Made by a program: the position numbers and the translations under genes. DNA of 41,981 bases from contig WION01000458.1 of assembly GCA_015039365.1 (NCBI GenBank), forward strand, positions 1 through 41,981. The letters run 5' to 3'. The notes beneath the pieces were generated by a model. It was not told the DNA's origin. It worked only from the letters and a program-made list of their open reading frames with translations, and did no database searches. The DNA is from Amanita rubescens. Taxonomy: Eukaryota > Basidiomycota > Agaricomycetes > Agaricales > Amanitaceae. Shown piece after piece: positions 30,977 through 41,981 of the stretch; within the stretch, counting starts at the first letter, position 1, and each line of letters begins with the position of its first letter.

Positions 30977-31139
30977 TGGAATCCATGGAGTTGTACATTA
31001 TTTGCTTTTGTTCTCCTGCTAACACTTGCTGTCATCGATTTTATACATGTTATTAATACAGGAGCAAGGTAGAAAATAAGTAAGATATTACACAAGAAAT
31101 TCCTGCCAGATAGATATGAATAGTCCGAGATGAAGTAAA

Positions 31140-33563
31140 TCAAGCAATGATACATCCCCAACCGTCCTCGTTGCGGCTAGGGACAAGCCTAGGTTTCGCA
31201 TTAATGGCGGCCATAAATCTCTCAAAAGTGACGATGCCGCCACATGTTTCCTCGTCCACGTCGGTATAACGGAGTTCATTATATGCACGATAGAACATCT
31301 GGATGAGAGGCATAATCCACTCCGTCTTGAGTCTCCGAAACTCGGGACGAACGCGATCCAACACATCTTCGACATCACTATCGCTGCTGTGTCGTGGAGA
31401 GCCACCGCACATTCTTCGCATCAATGCACGTTTGCACATCCAAACCTCTTGACGGGTGCCTTCGTCCCATACCTTGAGCTCCCGGTCAATCTCGTCTTGC
31501 GATTCTGATATATTCTTCTTGTTGGGAATATCATAGTGCACTGCAGCCCAGATGAGTATCCAAAGGAAGGACTCGAGGTCATGGCGGTATAGATGTTTCG
31601 GGACGGGACCATCCTCGTTGAGCAGGTCTAGTGCCATGAATGGAACTGTGCCCGTCCGACTGTTGAGCGCCTCGGCCTCGGCCGCTAGAGAAGGATCGTT
31701 GGTCACCATCGTTACAACAGATGCCATTCCCGAATATCGTCCAACCCGGCTTGACATATCCCAGTCGTTCAGAATCCCGAGAGCCCGCCTATGAGATTCG
31801 GAATTGCCAGCTCTGTGTCTATCAGTACGATGACGTCGCGGACGCCAAACCATGAGGTTGTTCTCGCTCAGATCTCGATGTAACACGCGGCCCTGCTTGT
31901 AAGCGTGGTAATGGCCTAGCACATAATGAATTCCATATCCACCACTAGATGCTTCCTACTCACACTCCACACAATCAAGAAACACCTCCTGAAACTCTTC
32001 TATGCTGTTGACTTGCCACAACTTTTCGTATCGTCTCATAGCGAACAGGTGAAGTAACCGTTCTTCCGAATCGGGACCAGCATACGATTTGAGTCGATAC
32101 GATGGAAGGTTTAACGCCTCTCTTGTGAATGAAGCAGAAAACGAAATGGCAGGAAGATGATCTGCGATTTCGGGAACGTCATCACGGAGCTGGTTTATCA
32201 CGTCCGCCTCGCATGGATCATCAGCGTTTGGCCAATAGAGCTTTAGTACTTGTTCTTCCTCATCGACGAGAACCTCATCATCGTCCGGTTGTAGCGTTAC
32301 AGCATGCACAATTGTCCCTCGACCCATGAGTTCGCGAGATGCGTAAACCGGTTTTTCGTGAGTTATCTTGAAACAGTAAGACGCCGTTGAAGTTGGAACA
32401 ACGAGCCTGCTATTTTTGAAGCTCGTACCAGGAAGCAGACCCCTAAAGGGAGTACTCGGAAATTGCATAAAGCGGTCAAAGCCAGCTTGATACGCGTCAC
32501 ATCTGGTGATAGCGTAGAGCACCAGCGCAAAATACGCGGGTGAATCCTCGAAATCGAATGGTCGACTCCGAATAGCGCTCATCCGGTCATAGTACCACAG
32601 AGTTAATGAGCAGTTGTTAATATAGATCCCCGTCATATAACGTCTACCGGCGGAGCTCATGCATTCAAGTGCTTTTTGCGCGAGTCGAAGTTCCCCACAT
32701 GAGATATGATCCTTTTCTTTATGCCGCAAACGCTTGGAGACCAGAGAATCGACACTACCAGCTGGCCTTTTCCTTCCATGAAAACTTGCCCTGCTCGAGG
32801 AGCTGCTGGCGGTCGTGGCATAGGAAGAAGCGCTGGCGGAGGATATTGAACCTTGGACGGAGGATTGTGATGACGAATGGGATGGTGAAGATGATGATGA
32901 TGAACGACGGAGAAAGGGGCTGTCGTTCATTGGAACATCGTAATCCAATACTGTATGTTGATTGAGGGGGGCTTGGGTAGTTGGCCTTTGAAATTCAAAA
33001 ATGGTCTGGATAACTGACCAGTCAGGTTTGGATGTCGCGTCCCAAGCAGTAGTGATGTCCGGAACCTTTGCCCTGGATCCATCCATGTTACATTTGAAAG
33101 AGATACTATTCGTTGGACGTTTCTTGTCATTAAGCCGAGCCCGGATATCGCTCAGAGTTTCCTCTATCACGTCCAGGAATGCGGAGAACGCGTTGGGACC
33201 TCGACGAGGTGGTAACGTGTTTTCATTCATCCTCCCGTACGCATCTTTATATTCCTCGAGAAACGGTGGAGGAATACCCCAGTTGCGCATTTTATCAAGA
33301 ATTCGCTGTGTGTCGATGTGATGGAGACCCCAGGCATGTTGGACGAACTGCTCCACGGAAACATCATCGTAAAGGGCTTCTCGTATAGTTTCCTTGAGTT
33401 TTGACAAAGAAGAAGAAATGGGTATAGAGCTTGCTGGATGTTTCACTGCATGAGAGACCTTGATGCGATGACCTACTAAATCACAAAACTCACTGGAATT
33501 TGAGGATGCGTTTGAACTGGAGCCGGCGGACTCTGAGCTAGACGAGTACAACCTAGACATCAT
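31140..33563 (-). CDS. FunK1-type fungal protein kinase
   Basis: FunK1 kinases are a family expanded in mushrooms with roles mostly unknown. Exon 1 (33,563 down to about 31,968) encodes a Ser-rich start (MMSRLYSSSSESAGSSSNAS) and a helical pre-kinase domain (VSVEQFVQHAWGLHHIDT). Next come a Ser/basic linker around residues 225-275 and the N-lobe region (FALVLYAITRCDAYQAGFDR; LMGRGTIVHAVTL). One 48-nt intron follows. Exon 2 has the catalytic loop GRVLHRDLSENNLMVW and the DFG position as ILNDWDMSS, so DWD in place of DFG. GTVPFMALDLL marks the APE-like region, then HDLESFLWILIWAA. The protein is about 790 residues, a usual size for the family. No frame break seen; the start is the first Met of a long open exon. 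Confidence 0.87.
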
Positions 33564-33954
33564 TCGTTCGTCAATACTGATTGTGGTGAAGCCTGAGTTA
33601 GAAACACGAGGTGATACTGCACCGAATGCGACGATGCCACCAACAAGCCAGGCGGTTCGCGCGAGAAGCTTTGATCAAATTCGTTCAAGTCGAGGCGAGC
33701 AATCACGTCCACGTGCCAACGGAGCCATGGTCTATAATATCAATTCCGTTATCCTTCGTAAAATACGTACAAGTCCCATTACTGTTTTAAAAACCTTCTA
33801 AAACGGCGAAATATAATACACTAATAAAAAGTAGGCTTGTAATGTATATGTGCATCATGCATGTGTGTCAGCCAAAGAAAAGAAAGGATGAAGAATGCAG
33901 AGTGAGGGATGCAGAAAAAAGGAGAAGAGCTTAAAAAGGCGCTCGTGCTCACTG

Positions 33955-36532
33955 TTATCTCTGCATACCACCTTGAACCGTCGCCTTCCCTTGGCCACTC
34001 GCACCTGGGACGTGGCCTGCCCCTGCTGCCGCGGCCATACTAGCCATCTGCTGGGCGCCAATAGGGATACCCCTCCCCATCCCTTGCACACCCGCCATCA
34101 TTACTGGAGGTATACCCCCCATCCCCTGCACTCCCTGCATGCCTGGCACACCTTGAACCTGCATTCCAGTAATGCTCGCCATATTCGCCATATTGGGCAT
34201 GCCTTGCATCCCCATGCTAGTCCAGTATGCTTGGGGCATACGGCCAGGGGCACCTTGCATATTGAACGGAAGCTGGTGGTGATAGCCATACACCTGAGGA
34301 TACATCTGCTGTAATTGTTGCTGCGTGAGTTGTTGCTGTGGATGCTGGGTAGGTTGTGTTTGTGTTTGTGGTGGTTGTTGATTTTGCTGAGGTTGCGCTG
34401 ACTGATTGGGAAGCTGCAGCATGGGCTGCGCAGGGATCTGAGGATGGGTAGGATGTTGAGGTTGCTGATGGTGGTCAGCGACAGCGGGATTTGACGGTAT
34501 CGCGGCCCCTGTATTGGCAACGTTTGTAACGGCAGCCTGCAGCGCCCGATGAGCCGCGGAAGGGTTCGTAGGCATCATCGCGCGCAGATTGAATTGTCCA
34601 TAGCCAACGTGTTGACCATGCTGGGCAGGCTGTTGCGCAGGTGAACGAGGCATGGTTGATGATTGGAGTTGTGGTTGCGCCTGCTGTTGAGCCACCGACG
34701 GTGGAGCTTGCGTAGGCTTAGGTGCATTAGGGGGCATAGGAGACCTTGAGACAGCCGCGGCCAACTGTTGATTTGTGGGGAGTGGACTCGACGCCTGGTT
34801 TGCAGGTGATAGTGCAGCATGTGGCTGTTGTGCTGGACTTGCCACGCCCGCCTGCGGGGTCGCTCGTCCGCCCATTTTTTGCGATTGAAGACGTTGTTGT
34901 TGCTGTTGTTGCAAATTTCGTTGCTGCGCATAAAATTGTTGGTAGGATGCGAGACCTTGACCCTGAATCAGATGAGCGGCCATGGCTGCGAGAGCCGCGG
35001 GCGCTGGTTTCTGCACTCCATTCCGAACTGGCTGCTGTTGAGGGATAAACGGCTGACCGGCTTGCTGAGGAGGAAAATTTGGCATGGTTGGTAATGGTTT
35101 GACGGTTTGCGGTACATGTGGTGCTTGGGGCTGAGGTTGAGGTTGAGGTTGCGCTTGTTGCGCAGAAATAGACGTCTGAGAAGGAGGGCGTGGTGATTGG
35201 GTATACCGTGATGCTGTCTGTTGCAAAGGCGTAGATACACGTAACGTAGAGTCTGGAACTGGTTGTACAGCTAAATAAACGGGGATCTGCATGGGTGATT
35301 GTACATTGGGTGGTGCGGGTGACGATGCAGTTGTAGGGGCTGGCGGATGAGCATTAACAAATTGATGAGTCGTCGGGGTAGGGGGCGCAGGTGTTTGCGT
35401 CCCATTTGCGCGGATGAAAGCTGTGGTGGCAAAAGGCGTTTGAGGCGTTTCCGACTTCCTCTTCTTCACCTTCTTCTTGTCGTCCTGTGATTCGGTAGGT
35501 GATTGAAGTTGAACACCATTGGGCCCAGGTGTTCCGGGTGGTTGAGGTGCCGGTGAAGATTGTGTAGACGGATTGGATGGGGCCGGAGGTGGTTGGGGTT
35601 GTTGGGCCGAAGCAGACTGTTGAGCCTCCCTATTTTGTCTTGCCTGCTGAATGGCATCGAATAGTTGGAAACTGTACATCTCGTGAAAAGTGAAATAAAG
35701 CAGTTGCAAAAATAAAATACCTTGGAGTCGTGCGGTTCGGTCTCGTCGCCATGTGTTGCATGATTTTGATCTTACGAGCCTTGTCGTTTTCGTCGTCCTC
35801 ATGCTCCATAGCCGCTGCCTTCCTCTTCAGCGGGGCAGGAATCGGAAGCACTGTTGCCCTCATGATATGATTCGTCATCCTTGTCAAATGTGGGTCAGGA
35901 TCTAGACATAGAGGGGAGCTAGTGGCGAGCTGCACAGCAATCAGACGTCGAGGTCAGCGACTTTGCCGATGTCAAAGCATGCAGAGGGGAACTGACCAAT
36001 ACGCGCGCCTCCACCTCCAACGCGTCCATGTCCGTCCACTTGGTCCCGTAGCGCTGGTTGAGCGAACAAATATCCGCCCACAGACTTTCCGAGCTAGGAT
36101 GCAGAACCACGCGCGTCTGCTCGGCTCTCTCAAGGACCGGATCCTTGTGATTCTGCGGACGATAGTCCAATATTTGAACGATCATGCAGCCTATGAATGA
36201 GCCTCGGTTCAGGAACATTACTAATGGCTGAAAATACGTCATAAACGAACGGACCGTCGTAAAAGGGCACGCGTGCCGAGTCGAATATTTCAAGGAAATC
36301 CACGGGGATTCTCTGGGCGCGTATGTCGTCGAGGAGCGACTAAGATTAATTCAGTTGCGAAACAAAGACAGGGACAAAAGGGTCGGACCGCCATTGGGAT
36401 ATGATAGTGAAATCTTGCACCATTGTTAAGACTCCAGTAATCCGGGTATAGATTGACCGTAAATGACGGTGGCTTTCCTTCAGTCCGCTGGAGGAGATCC
36501 TGGACGAAGCGGGACTTGTTGTGGCCCGCCAT
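33955..36532 (-). CDS. SPT20: SAGA complex subunit SPT20
   Basis: Spt20 is a structural subunit of the SAGA co-activator. The start is MAGHNKSRFVQDLLQRTEGK. The conserved Spt20 domain covers PPSFTVNLYPDYWSLNNGAR, SLLDDIRAQRIPVDFLEIF, DSARVPFYDGCMIVQILDYR, TRVVLHPSSESLWADICSLN and GTKWTDMDALEVEARVL. A basic segment (LKRKAAAMEHEDDENDKARK) leads to TTPSFQLFDAIQQARQ. The last exon (to 33,955) is a long Gln/Pro/Met/Ala-rich activator-like tail with Gln runs (for example LQQQQQQRLQ) and a Met-Gln-Gly repeat (MGMQGMPNMANM). Introns near 36,340-36,392, 36,192-36,256, 35,932-36,000 and 35,672-35,720 keep phase. It is divergent to HGH1 with about 95 bp between starts. Confidence 0.87.
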
Positions 36533-36627
36533 GAGTGTCGCCGAATTCCGTCCGCAATGTTAACTGGCTTAGGTAAGCACCCTTCATATCGCGTCACGTG
36601 CTCCTGAACAACTATTTCCGCTCCTCG

Positions 36628-38259
36628 ATGGACGCTCAGCTTCGCGAGGTCGGTATGTGATTCTGGTCTCAAAGGAGATCTGCGTTCACGTAATTTTTGC
36701 AGTTAATTTCGTTCTTGCGCGACAAGAACCCTCAAGTTCGACAGGTCGCTTTGTCGAATTTGTTACCTCAAACACCCAAAGGAGCACCTCATAGAAATCT
36801 ATTTTTTGAAGGGTTACAGACGGGAGGGCTACAAAAGCCCAAGGACAGTAATCTGATCCGCGATCTAAAACTCCTTTGCAGAGATCAAGTTGTGAGCAAC
36901 CTTTATCTTATCTGGATGGCCAACCGTCATTCTGATTCCGCAAAATTATAGGCCGTTGCTCACGATGCATTTCGAGCACTCGTTAACTTATCAGACTCAC
37001 CCACCCTCGTCGGGCCCTTGACTGAACCCAGTTTCCTCGATTTTCTTGTGTCGTACATCGTTGTATGTATTCGACTAAGGCTTGAGACATTCTACTCAAC
37101 ACTGGATGCAGAGTCCACAGGCTGTCCTGGCAGATTTGGCATCTATGCTCTTGTCTAATCTCTCTTCCTCTTCCGCTATTTGTGCCGCTATTGCATCCAT
37201 GACGATCAAAGTCGTCCCAGAGTCTAAGCTTGCTGGCCAATGTTTTCCTATCCAATCACGCTGTGGTTCATGCCCAGCCCCCGTTCCTTACCCTTCAAAA
37301 GAACCGCATGATGTACCCGCCCTCTCGTTGCTCATAGATGCATTTGTACAAGGAGCGCAGATAGAGGGGGATCTCTCAAAACGCATGCGAAAAGGGAAAC
37401 TACATTTCTTGGCAAGCGTATTCGCCAACTTGTCAGCAGTAGGAACTCATCTAACTGGGTGAAATTCGAACCTGTACTGAAATATCTTCTAGTCAACTGT
37501 GGGCCGGGATTTCTTTTGCGCACCGCAACCAGTCGATCCCTCTTCAACCAGACGCGTCTCGTCTTGAATACCCGCTAGCCAAAATTATTACATTCACAGA
37601 GCATGAAGACACGATCAGGCGTGGAGGCGTTGCTTCTACGATAAAGTGTGTACTCTGATTTATATCAGTTGCAAGCGCTTGACTGGTATCCGCATCGTTA
37701 GAAACTGCGCCTTTCATGCACGAGCTCATAAAGCTCTACTATCTCCTGAATCGACGCAAATTTCTGTCCCACCCTCAAATCTGCTTGCCCCTGGGATTGA
37801 TGTGTTGCCTTACCTCCTTCTTCCATTAGCTGGTCCAGAGGAGTACGATCTCGAGGTACGTTTCGCTGTCCTGCGCTTGTTTGCGTCGCTAAAAGCAGCG
37901 GCCCGTGAATGCGTTTGTTGACGACGATGGTAACAGGACCAAGAAAAAACTTTTAGAACCACTTCAGTTTCTCCCACCCACCAAGAAAAGGGAACCAGAT
38001 ACCGTGATTCGTCTCACGCATGTCGAAACCCTTCTACTTCTCTGTCATACGCGATGGGGAAGGGACTTTCTAAGAAATCATGGAGTGTACGAAATCATTC
38101 GTGTCGCACATGAAAATGATGCAAATGAGAAGGTAAGTACATTGGTGCTAAATAGTGCCATAATGATGTATTCGGATTAGGTACAAGAACATATGGAACG
38201 CCTTAGTTCAGCTCATTCAAGGAGATGAGTCCAGCGGTAAATCCAACAGAAGAGGATGA
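36628..38259 (+). CDS. HGH1: HGH1 homolog (armadillo-like eEF2 chaperone), with frame slips
   Basis: Hgh1 is an armadillo-like protein that helps fold elongation factor eEF2 with TRiC. Exon 1 is MDAQLRE, then ISFLRDKNPQVRQVALSNLL, VAHDAFRALVNLSDSPTLVG, and PQAVLADLASMLLSNLSSSS. Next are GKLHFLASVFANLSA, GRDFFCAPQPVDP, FTEHEDTIRRGGVASTIK, then NCAFHARAHKALLS and IDVLPYLLLPLAGPEEYDLE. The C-terminal part is LQFLPPTKKREPDT, ETLLLLCHTRWGRDFLRNHG and VYEIIRVAHENDANEK. Two slips are apparent. One base looks extra in CCC at 37,538-37,540, where removing one C gives VDPLQPDAS. One A looks extra at about 38,205, before the conserved VQLIQGDES-like end. The stop position therefore depends on this and is uncertain (38,259 or about 38,281). 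Confidence 0.8.
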
Positions 38260-38812
38260 ATTTGAGGCGACATCCGGCTGATATCGGTAAAGAGCCAGAG
38301 AAGGAAACTTTGGTTGGAGATGAAGATGACGAGGATAGCAGGATCGAAGAAGTCTAAGTAGAGATGGGATTGGATATCCGCAGTCGCGGAGACCTAAGTA
38401 TTAGAGCTCGTTACCAGCTTGCAATGATAATTGTAAGCGTGGGATTGACAGGTACAAGATGATTGTCACTTTGCAATGTAGTATGGTGACTACTACTTAC
38501 GGCTATACTTACTCTGTCGCCTTCTGTCGCTCGTCGTCACATGAACGACGACAGTCGCCATCCCGAATGTGAACCAGCAACGCCGCAGTTTCTTTTTGAA
38601 TGACAGCTTCCACGCCAGCTCCATGCCATGCCCATACTCCGAATAACAGATGGAGGTGCGTAGAAACGGTGTTCGCAACCGCTCCACGCGCAACGCTGCG
38701 CATGAGAAGAGCAACGAAACAAACACCAAATGGGTCGCCTTCTCATAAGCATCATTGGGCAATGGACATATGATTTGTGTTATGTCGTCTTGGCGTTCCC
38801 CACAAGAGAAGG

Positions 38813-38818
38813 TATAAA
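38813..38818 (+). promoter_or_regulatory. TATA box upstream of the secreted-protein gene
   Basis: TATAAA within AGAAGGTATAAAGGCC, followed at about 30 bp by a pyrimidine-rich start region. The first good ATG is at 39,076, so the leader is long and probably contains an intron. Confidence 0.5.
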
Positions 38819-39075
38819 GGCCTCAGCTTCTTCAGCTCAGAACAGCTCACCACACATCTTCGCCCCCCTTTCAACGAGACCTGGATTTGTCTCGGTTTCT
38901 TTCTCCCTTCTTTTCGATTGTTCGACTTCATTTTTATTTCTTTCACTTCTTCGTCACCTAGGATCCTGGTGCTGGGCACTGCAAATTTCCCTGTTTGCAA
39001 TTACTGCCCTATTTCAATTTCCTCTTTCATTAGCTTCAGGAAAGCAGGTGCCCACAGACCGGTTGCACAGACAAG

Positions 39076-40169
39076 ATGTTTTTCTTCTCGACTTTTGTTA
39101 TCTTGTTGGTTGCTACTAGCTCTCTGCTGAGAGATACGATAGCCTTCCCATTGTATGGTGAAGGTGCTCTGGAAGTACGTTATCCTTTTCTTTAGCTCGA
39201 AAATCTAGTAACGAATGATTGTAGGGCACGTAATGGTTCTGCTGGTTCAACTACTACGTCTGTGCGTTCCCGACGCGTATTTGCGCAAGTATCATATCTT
39301 AAGCTGTTCCTAGACTTCTGTTATGGCCCAGGCAACTACGACCTGGGTAAGAGTCCTGATTTACAAATGATACCTGTATTGATCCTCCCCAGCTAAATAG
39401 CTCTGCGATGGCGACTGGCACGGCAGCCTCAGGATTTTATTCCGCTGCAAGTGCACTGCAACGGCGATGGCCTCGGTACGTCGCTTTTAGCTTTGACTAT
39501 TTTGGTCATGATAGTGGAGTATAAAAGACGGGCTGGCTGATACGTATTTTTCATCTTATAGAATACAGGGTCTGCCGCTGCTTGCAACGCTACCTGTACA
39601 AATGCGACTTCTTCTGCAGCTGTAGGTGTCATTCCTAATCTACGTCCTACGTACCTGTTTTTATGCCATTGCAAGGGTACTAATATGGATGGAAGTGGAG
39701 GAAGCACTAATACAACGTCTACAAGCGCTGCATCTACCGGAGCTGTTAGTATATGCTCTGCTCAAATGTGATACGAACTGCTAACTAGAGTTTTAGAACT
39801 CAACACAAACATATGCAGCTAGCGCCCAGACTGTCTATGTCACTATGGTCTGTATCGTTCAGTTCTTCGCACAATCAGAAGCTCAAATGTCATGGCAATC
39901 CTCAGACTGTGACAGCGCAAGGGTCATGTGCAACGAACTCTAGTACCAGTGCCCATAAGAACCTTAAGAACGGGGGGAACGGGAAGGGCAAAGCTGGGAA
40001 GAAAGGGCACAAGTCAGCGTCGGCCAACGCCAACCATACGATTGCGGCGTCTACGTCGGTTTCCGGCGCTACGGTAGCGGCTACTCCAAGTGCAACCGGC
40101 TCTGCAGGAGCAGCAGGTAACACTACGACTACTGATTCTTCCGATTCCGCCGGGATGGAGTCTGGTTAA
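39076..40169 (+). CDS. Secreted Ser/Thr/Ala/Gly-rich protein of unknown function
   Basis: The N-terminus (MFFFSTFVILLVATSSLLRD then TIAFPLYGEG) is a good signal peptide. It is followed by many small exons of low-complexity sequence: LNSSAMATGTAASGFYSAAS, AAACNATCTNATSS, TNMDGSGGSTNTTSTSAAST, NSTQTYAASAQTVYVTM. The last exon is longer: TVTAQGSCATNSSTSAHKNL, a Lys/Gly stretch (NGKGKAGKKGHKS), and a Ser/Thr/Ala tail ending GMESG. Potential N- and O-glycosylation sites are frequent. No catalytic domain is visible, so a cell-wall or extracellular protein is likely. The second junction (after GEGALE near 39,174) does not give a clean frame with the next exon, so details are uncertain. TATA box at 38,813. 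Confidence 0.55.
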
Positions 40170-40629
40170 GATTAGATTAGATTTAGTCGTACCCTGTAAA
40201 TAACTCAAATAATTTCGTGTATTATTATGTAATACCTCACTATGCCCAACACTTTGAGGCTATTGGCTCGCTCGGCGCAACGAAGTGCATTCTTACATGT
40301 GTCAAGGACGAAACTCCGGGGAGGTGCTTATGCTCCGGTGACACCACCGCAGCAGCACAAAAGGCTTTTCTTCTCAACATCAGATCGGCAAACTCAAGTA
40401 ATAATGGCGCTTCTGTGTTAAGTGCTGGCGACACTCCAGCAGAAACCGCATCGTCTGAACACGCATGGCTATCGCATTACATGCACGTAGATGGGTGTGG
40501 CGAACGTTCTGCACCACACTTTACAAAGCGATCCTACGAGAAGGGTAGCGTTCTGTCCAATGTCCAAAGTGTAAGAATAGGTCTGTCTCTGTTCCCCAAC
40601 TTGTAAGAATGGCACGCTGATTCAGCCAT

Positions 40630-40791
40630 GTTCCCTTCGCAAGACACCTGATAGCCGACCATTTGGGCTGGTTTAAAGATAGCACTCAAGAAGGTAAATT
40701 GAAGACAGTGGAAGCTCTACTAAGGGCGAAAGGAGAAAATGTTACTAGAGGGAGCTTGGATGCTAATGGTGTTGTGGAGTATTCTGATTAA
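40630..40791 (+). CDS. Unrecognised C-terminal exon
   Basis: One frame reads VPFARHLIADHLGWFKDSTQ, then KLKTVEALLRAKGENVTRGS, and ends ANGVVEYSD at a TAA (40,789-40,791). It looks like a real protein end. A frame at 40,280-40,400 (ATKCILTCVKDETPGRCLCS) may be an upstream exon with a Cys-rich segment. I cannot join them or name a family, and this could be a gene remnant. Confidence 0.3.
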   Translation, partial: VPFARHLIADHLGWFKDSTQEGKLKTVEALLRAKGENVTRGSLDANGVVEYSD

Positions 40792-41981
40792 TTCGTATGT
40801 GATACCTTAGGTGCGTGCGTCTCCTTCCTCTCTCCGGATGGTGACCGCTGACCTGCTGTATCATAACAGTGGTTTATACCTGTGTACGAAGCTGTTATTA
40901 CCCTAAAATATTCTAATGGAACGTTACAAATGCATTGTTGCACGGAATGCAAAGAAATGCATCGTATCGTGCCTTGGCACGCCACCAAGTCGGATCTGAT
41001 TAAATCCGAAAAAATACGCCGTCAGGCGCCTAATAACCTCGTGGCTTAATGTCTACGATTATTCAAGGAAGACCCAACAGGGTCTTCGTATAGGTTTGGC
41101 TACCCAGAGTAAGTACAGAATTCTTTGCTAGCTTCGAAGTCATCAAATGCACTGACGTGACATAGTTTATACACAACACGATCAACACAAGCGCTCCACA
41201 ATATGCCAGAACCTTCAAGGCGCTGCTTTTGGAGTTTTATGCAAGTTTATACTTGATGAAGGCGTTGCGTTCCGCATACGGTACATCCTTCAATCAGTTC
41301 TTCATGCTCTTGCATTAGGATGCCTCTGACAAGATGCGCCATTATTTGCCCAAATGTCGCGACGTCTTATCAGCACCGCATGATAACGTGTCAATACGAG
41401 GACGCAAGGACGCCACCTTCATCAAGTCAAGCTCTTCTATTAAGAAGGCTCAGATTAGGAACGTAAAGGCGCAGATGTCGCTTGACCTTCGCGGTTGGTG
41501 CGGGGGAGAATGGCGCGTTTCTCTATTGGCAGCGCTACGCTTGGCAAGAAGCTTAATCGCGTCGCTTCTACTGCCGAAGCCACCTAGGTCGGCGACTGAT
41601 ATCACTCAGAATGGGGGAATGGACTTTTCATGTGTTTGTTGAAGAAGACATCAAGGAGCAAGAAAAAATGATCGACAGCTGTCAGTTGCGCTGAGGTGTC
41701 CTTCGCAGATCAGATGCCTTCAGTGTTTTTTTGGCCAAGCTAAGATTGTTGGTGTTACAAATATAGAACCGGCAACCTACTGATTGCGTTTTTAATAGAA
41801 CGGAAATACCAACCAAAACATGTCTTAGCAAGACTGAAATGGAGGGTGCCAGTGACTTCTATCAGGCTAGCCATGGTCGCTGTGGTGTAATGCTGGGTAT
41901 CCTAATTACAGTTCACCTGCTGATTGCCAAGCCGTCGTTTATAGGGCCGCGCGGATATGCCATTCAACTTTCGCTCGTTTC
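40792..41981. other. Intergenic, with small hairpins near 41 kb
   Basis: No supported gene. Three short inverted repeats occur in a row: GTGCCTTGGCAC (40,969-40,980), CGGAT-7 nt-ATCCG (about 40,991-41,008), and CGCC-GTCA-GGCG (about 41,017-41,034). An RNA element or a small transposon end is possible but unproven. Confidence 0.4.

Noticed and set aside
34746..35094. Plus-strand open frames inside SPT20
   Set aside because: Shadows of the Gln/Pro-rich SPT20 tail; no independent splice or start signals.
38493..38762. Three overlapping minus-strand frames
   Set aside because: No recognisable protein, and no splice or neighbour support; likely chance frames in the HGH1 downstream flank.

Overview
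The window looks like nuclear DNA of a mushroom-forming basidiomycete (Agaricomycetes). Nearly all genes are split by short introns (about 45-75 nt, GT-AG), both strands are used, genes are close together, and several families are typical of this group: a FunK1 kinase, a TKL-like kinase, a mushroom-type G-domain GTPase, an F-box/LRR-like protein, a Crinkler-like protein, and a conserved one-helix basidiomycete protein. All exon joins here were made by eye from splice motifs, reading phase and remembered family sequences. No search or alignment was run.

Layout. 0.37-2.75 kb (+): intact MFS drug/polyamine-type transporter. 3.0-5.6 kb (+): Crinkler-like protein (ubiquitin-like header, acidic repeat linker, P-loop NTPase, nuclease-like tail). 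6.5-7.8 kb (-) and 7.8-9.4 kb (+): head-to-head pair of a one-helix protein and an F-box protein whose start codons are 2 bp apart. 10.4-16.5 kb (+): a G-domain GTPase and a TKL-like kinase, joined by the most unusual part of the window. 17.5-18.1 kb: small coiled-coil protein. 18.8-21.2 kb (+): GRC3 polynucleotide kinase. 21.4-22.5 kb (-): HD-domain nucleotidase (YGK1/HDDC2). 22.8-28.1 kb: tandem duplication of a Ccc1/VIT1 iron transporter, first copy decayed, second nearly intact. 29.7-31.0 kb (+): TFIIE-beta. 31.1-33.6 kb (-): FunK1 kinase. 34.0-36.5 kb (-): SAGA subunit SPT20, divergent from HGH1 at 36.6-38.3 kb (+). 39.1-40.2 kb (+): secreted low-complexity protein. The rest is intergenic.

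The stand-out signal is at 12,055-14,435. About 37 consecutive intron-like units (49-73 nt, GTGAGT-type donor, AG acceptor) are separated by exactly 3 nt each, with one 6-nt exception. Spacing and splice-like ends persist in the 5' units, where the unit bodies have diverged beyond recognition. In the 3' half the bodies are nearly identical while the triplets differ. Joined together, the 38 mini-exons (117 nt) are open in the frame delivered by the upstream GTPase. This looks like a coding stretch interrupted by an intron at every codon. The whole 10.38-16.08 kb block is also almost free of CpG (14 by my count), and CpG density changes abruptly inside a kinase exon.

A second pattern is single-base indels, mostly in homopolymers and mostly losses. 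They break otherwise conserved genes (GRC3, VIT1 copy 2, HGH1, F-box, GTPase, kinase) and may be assembly errors.
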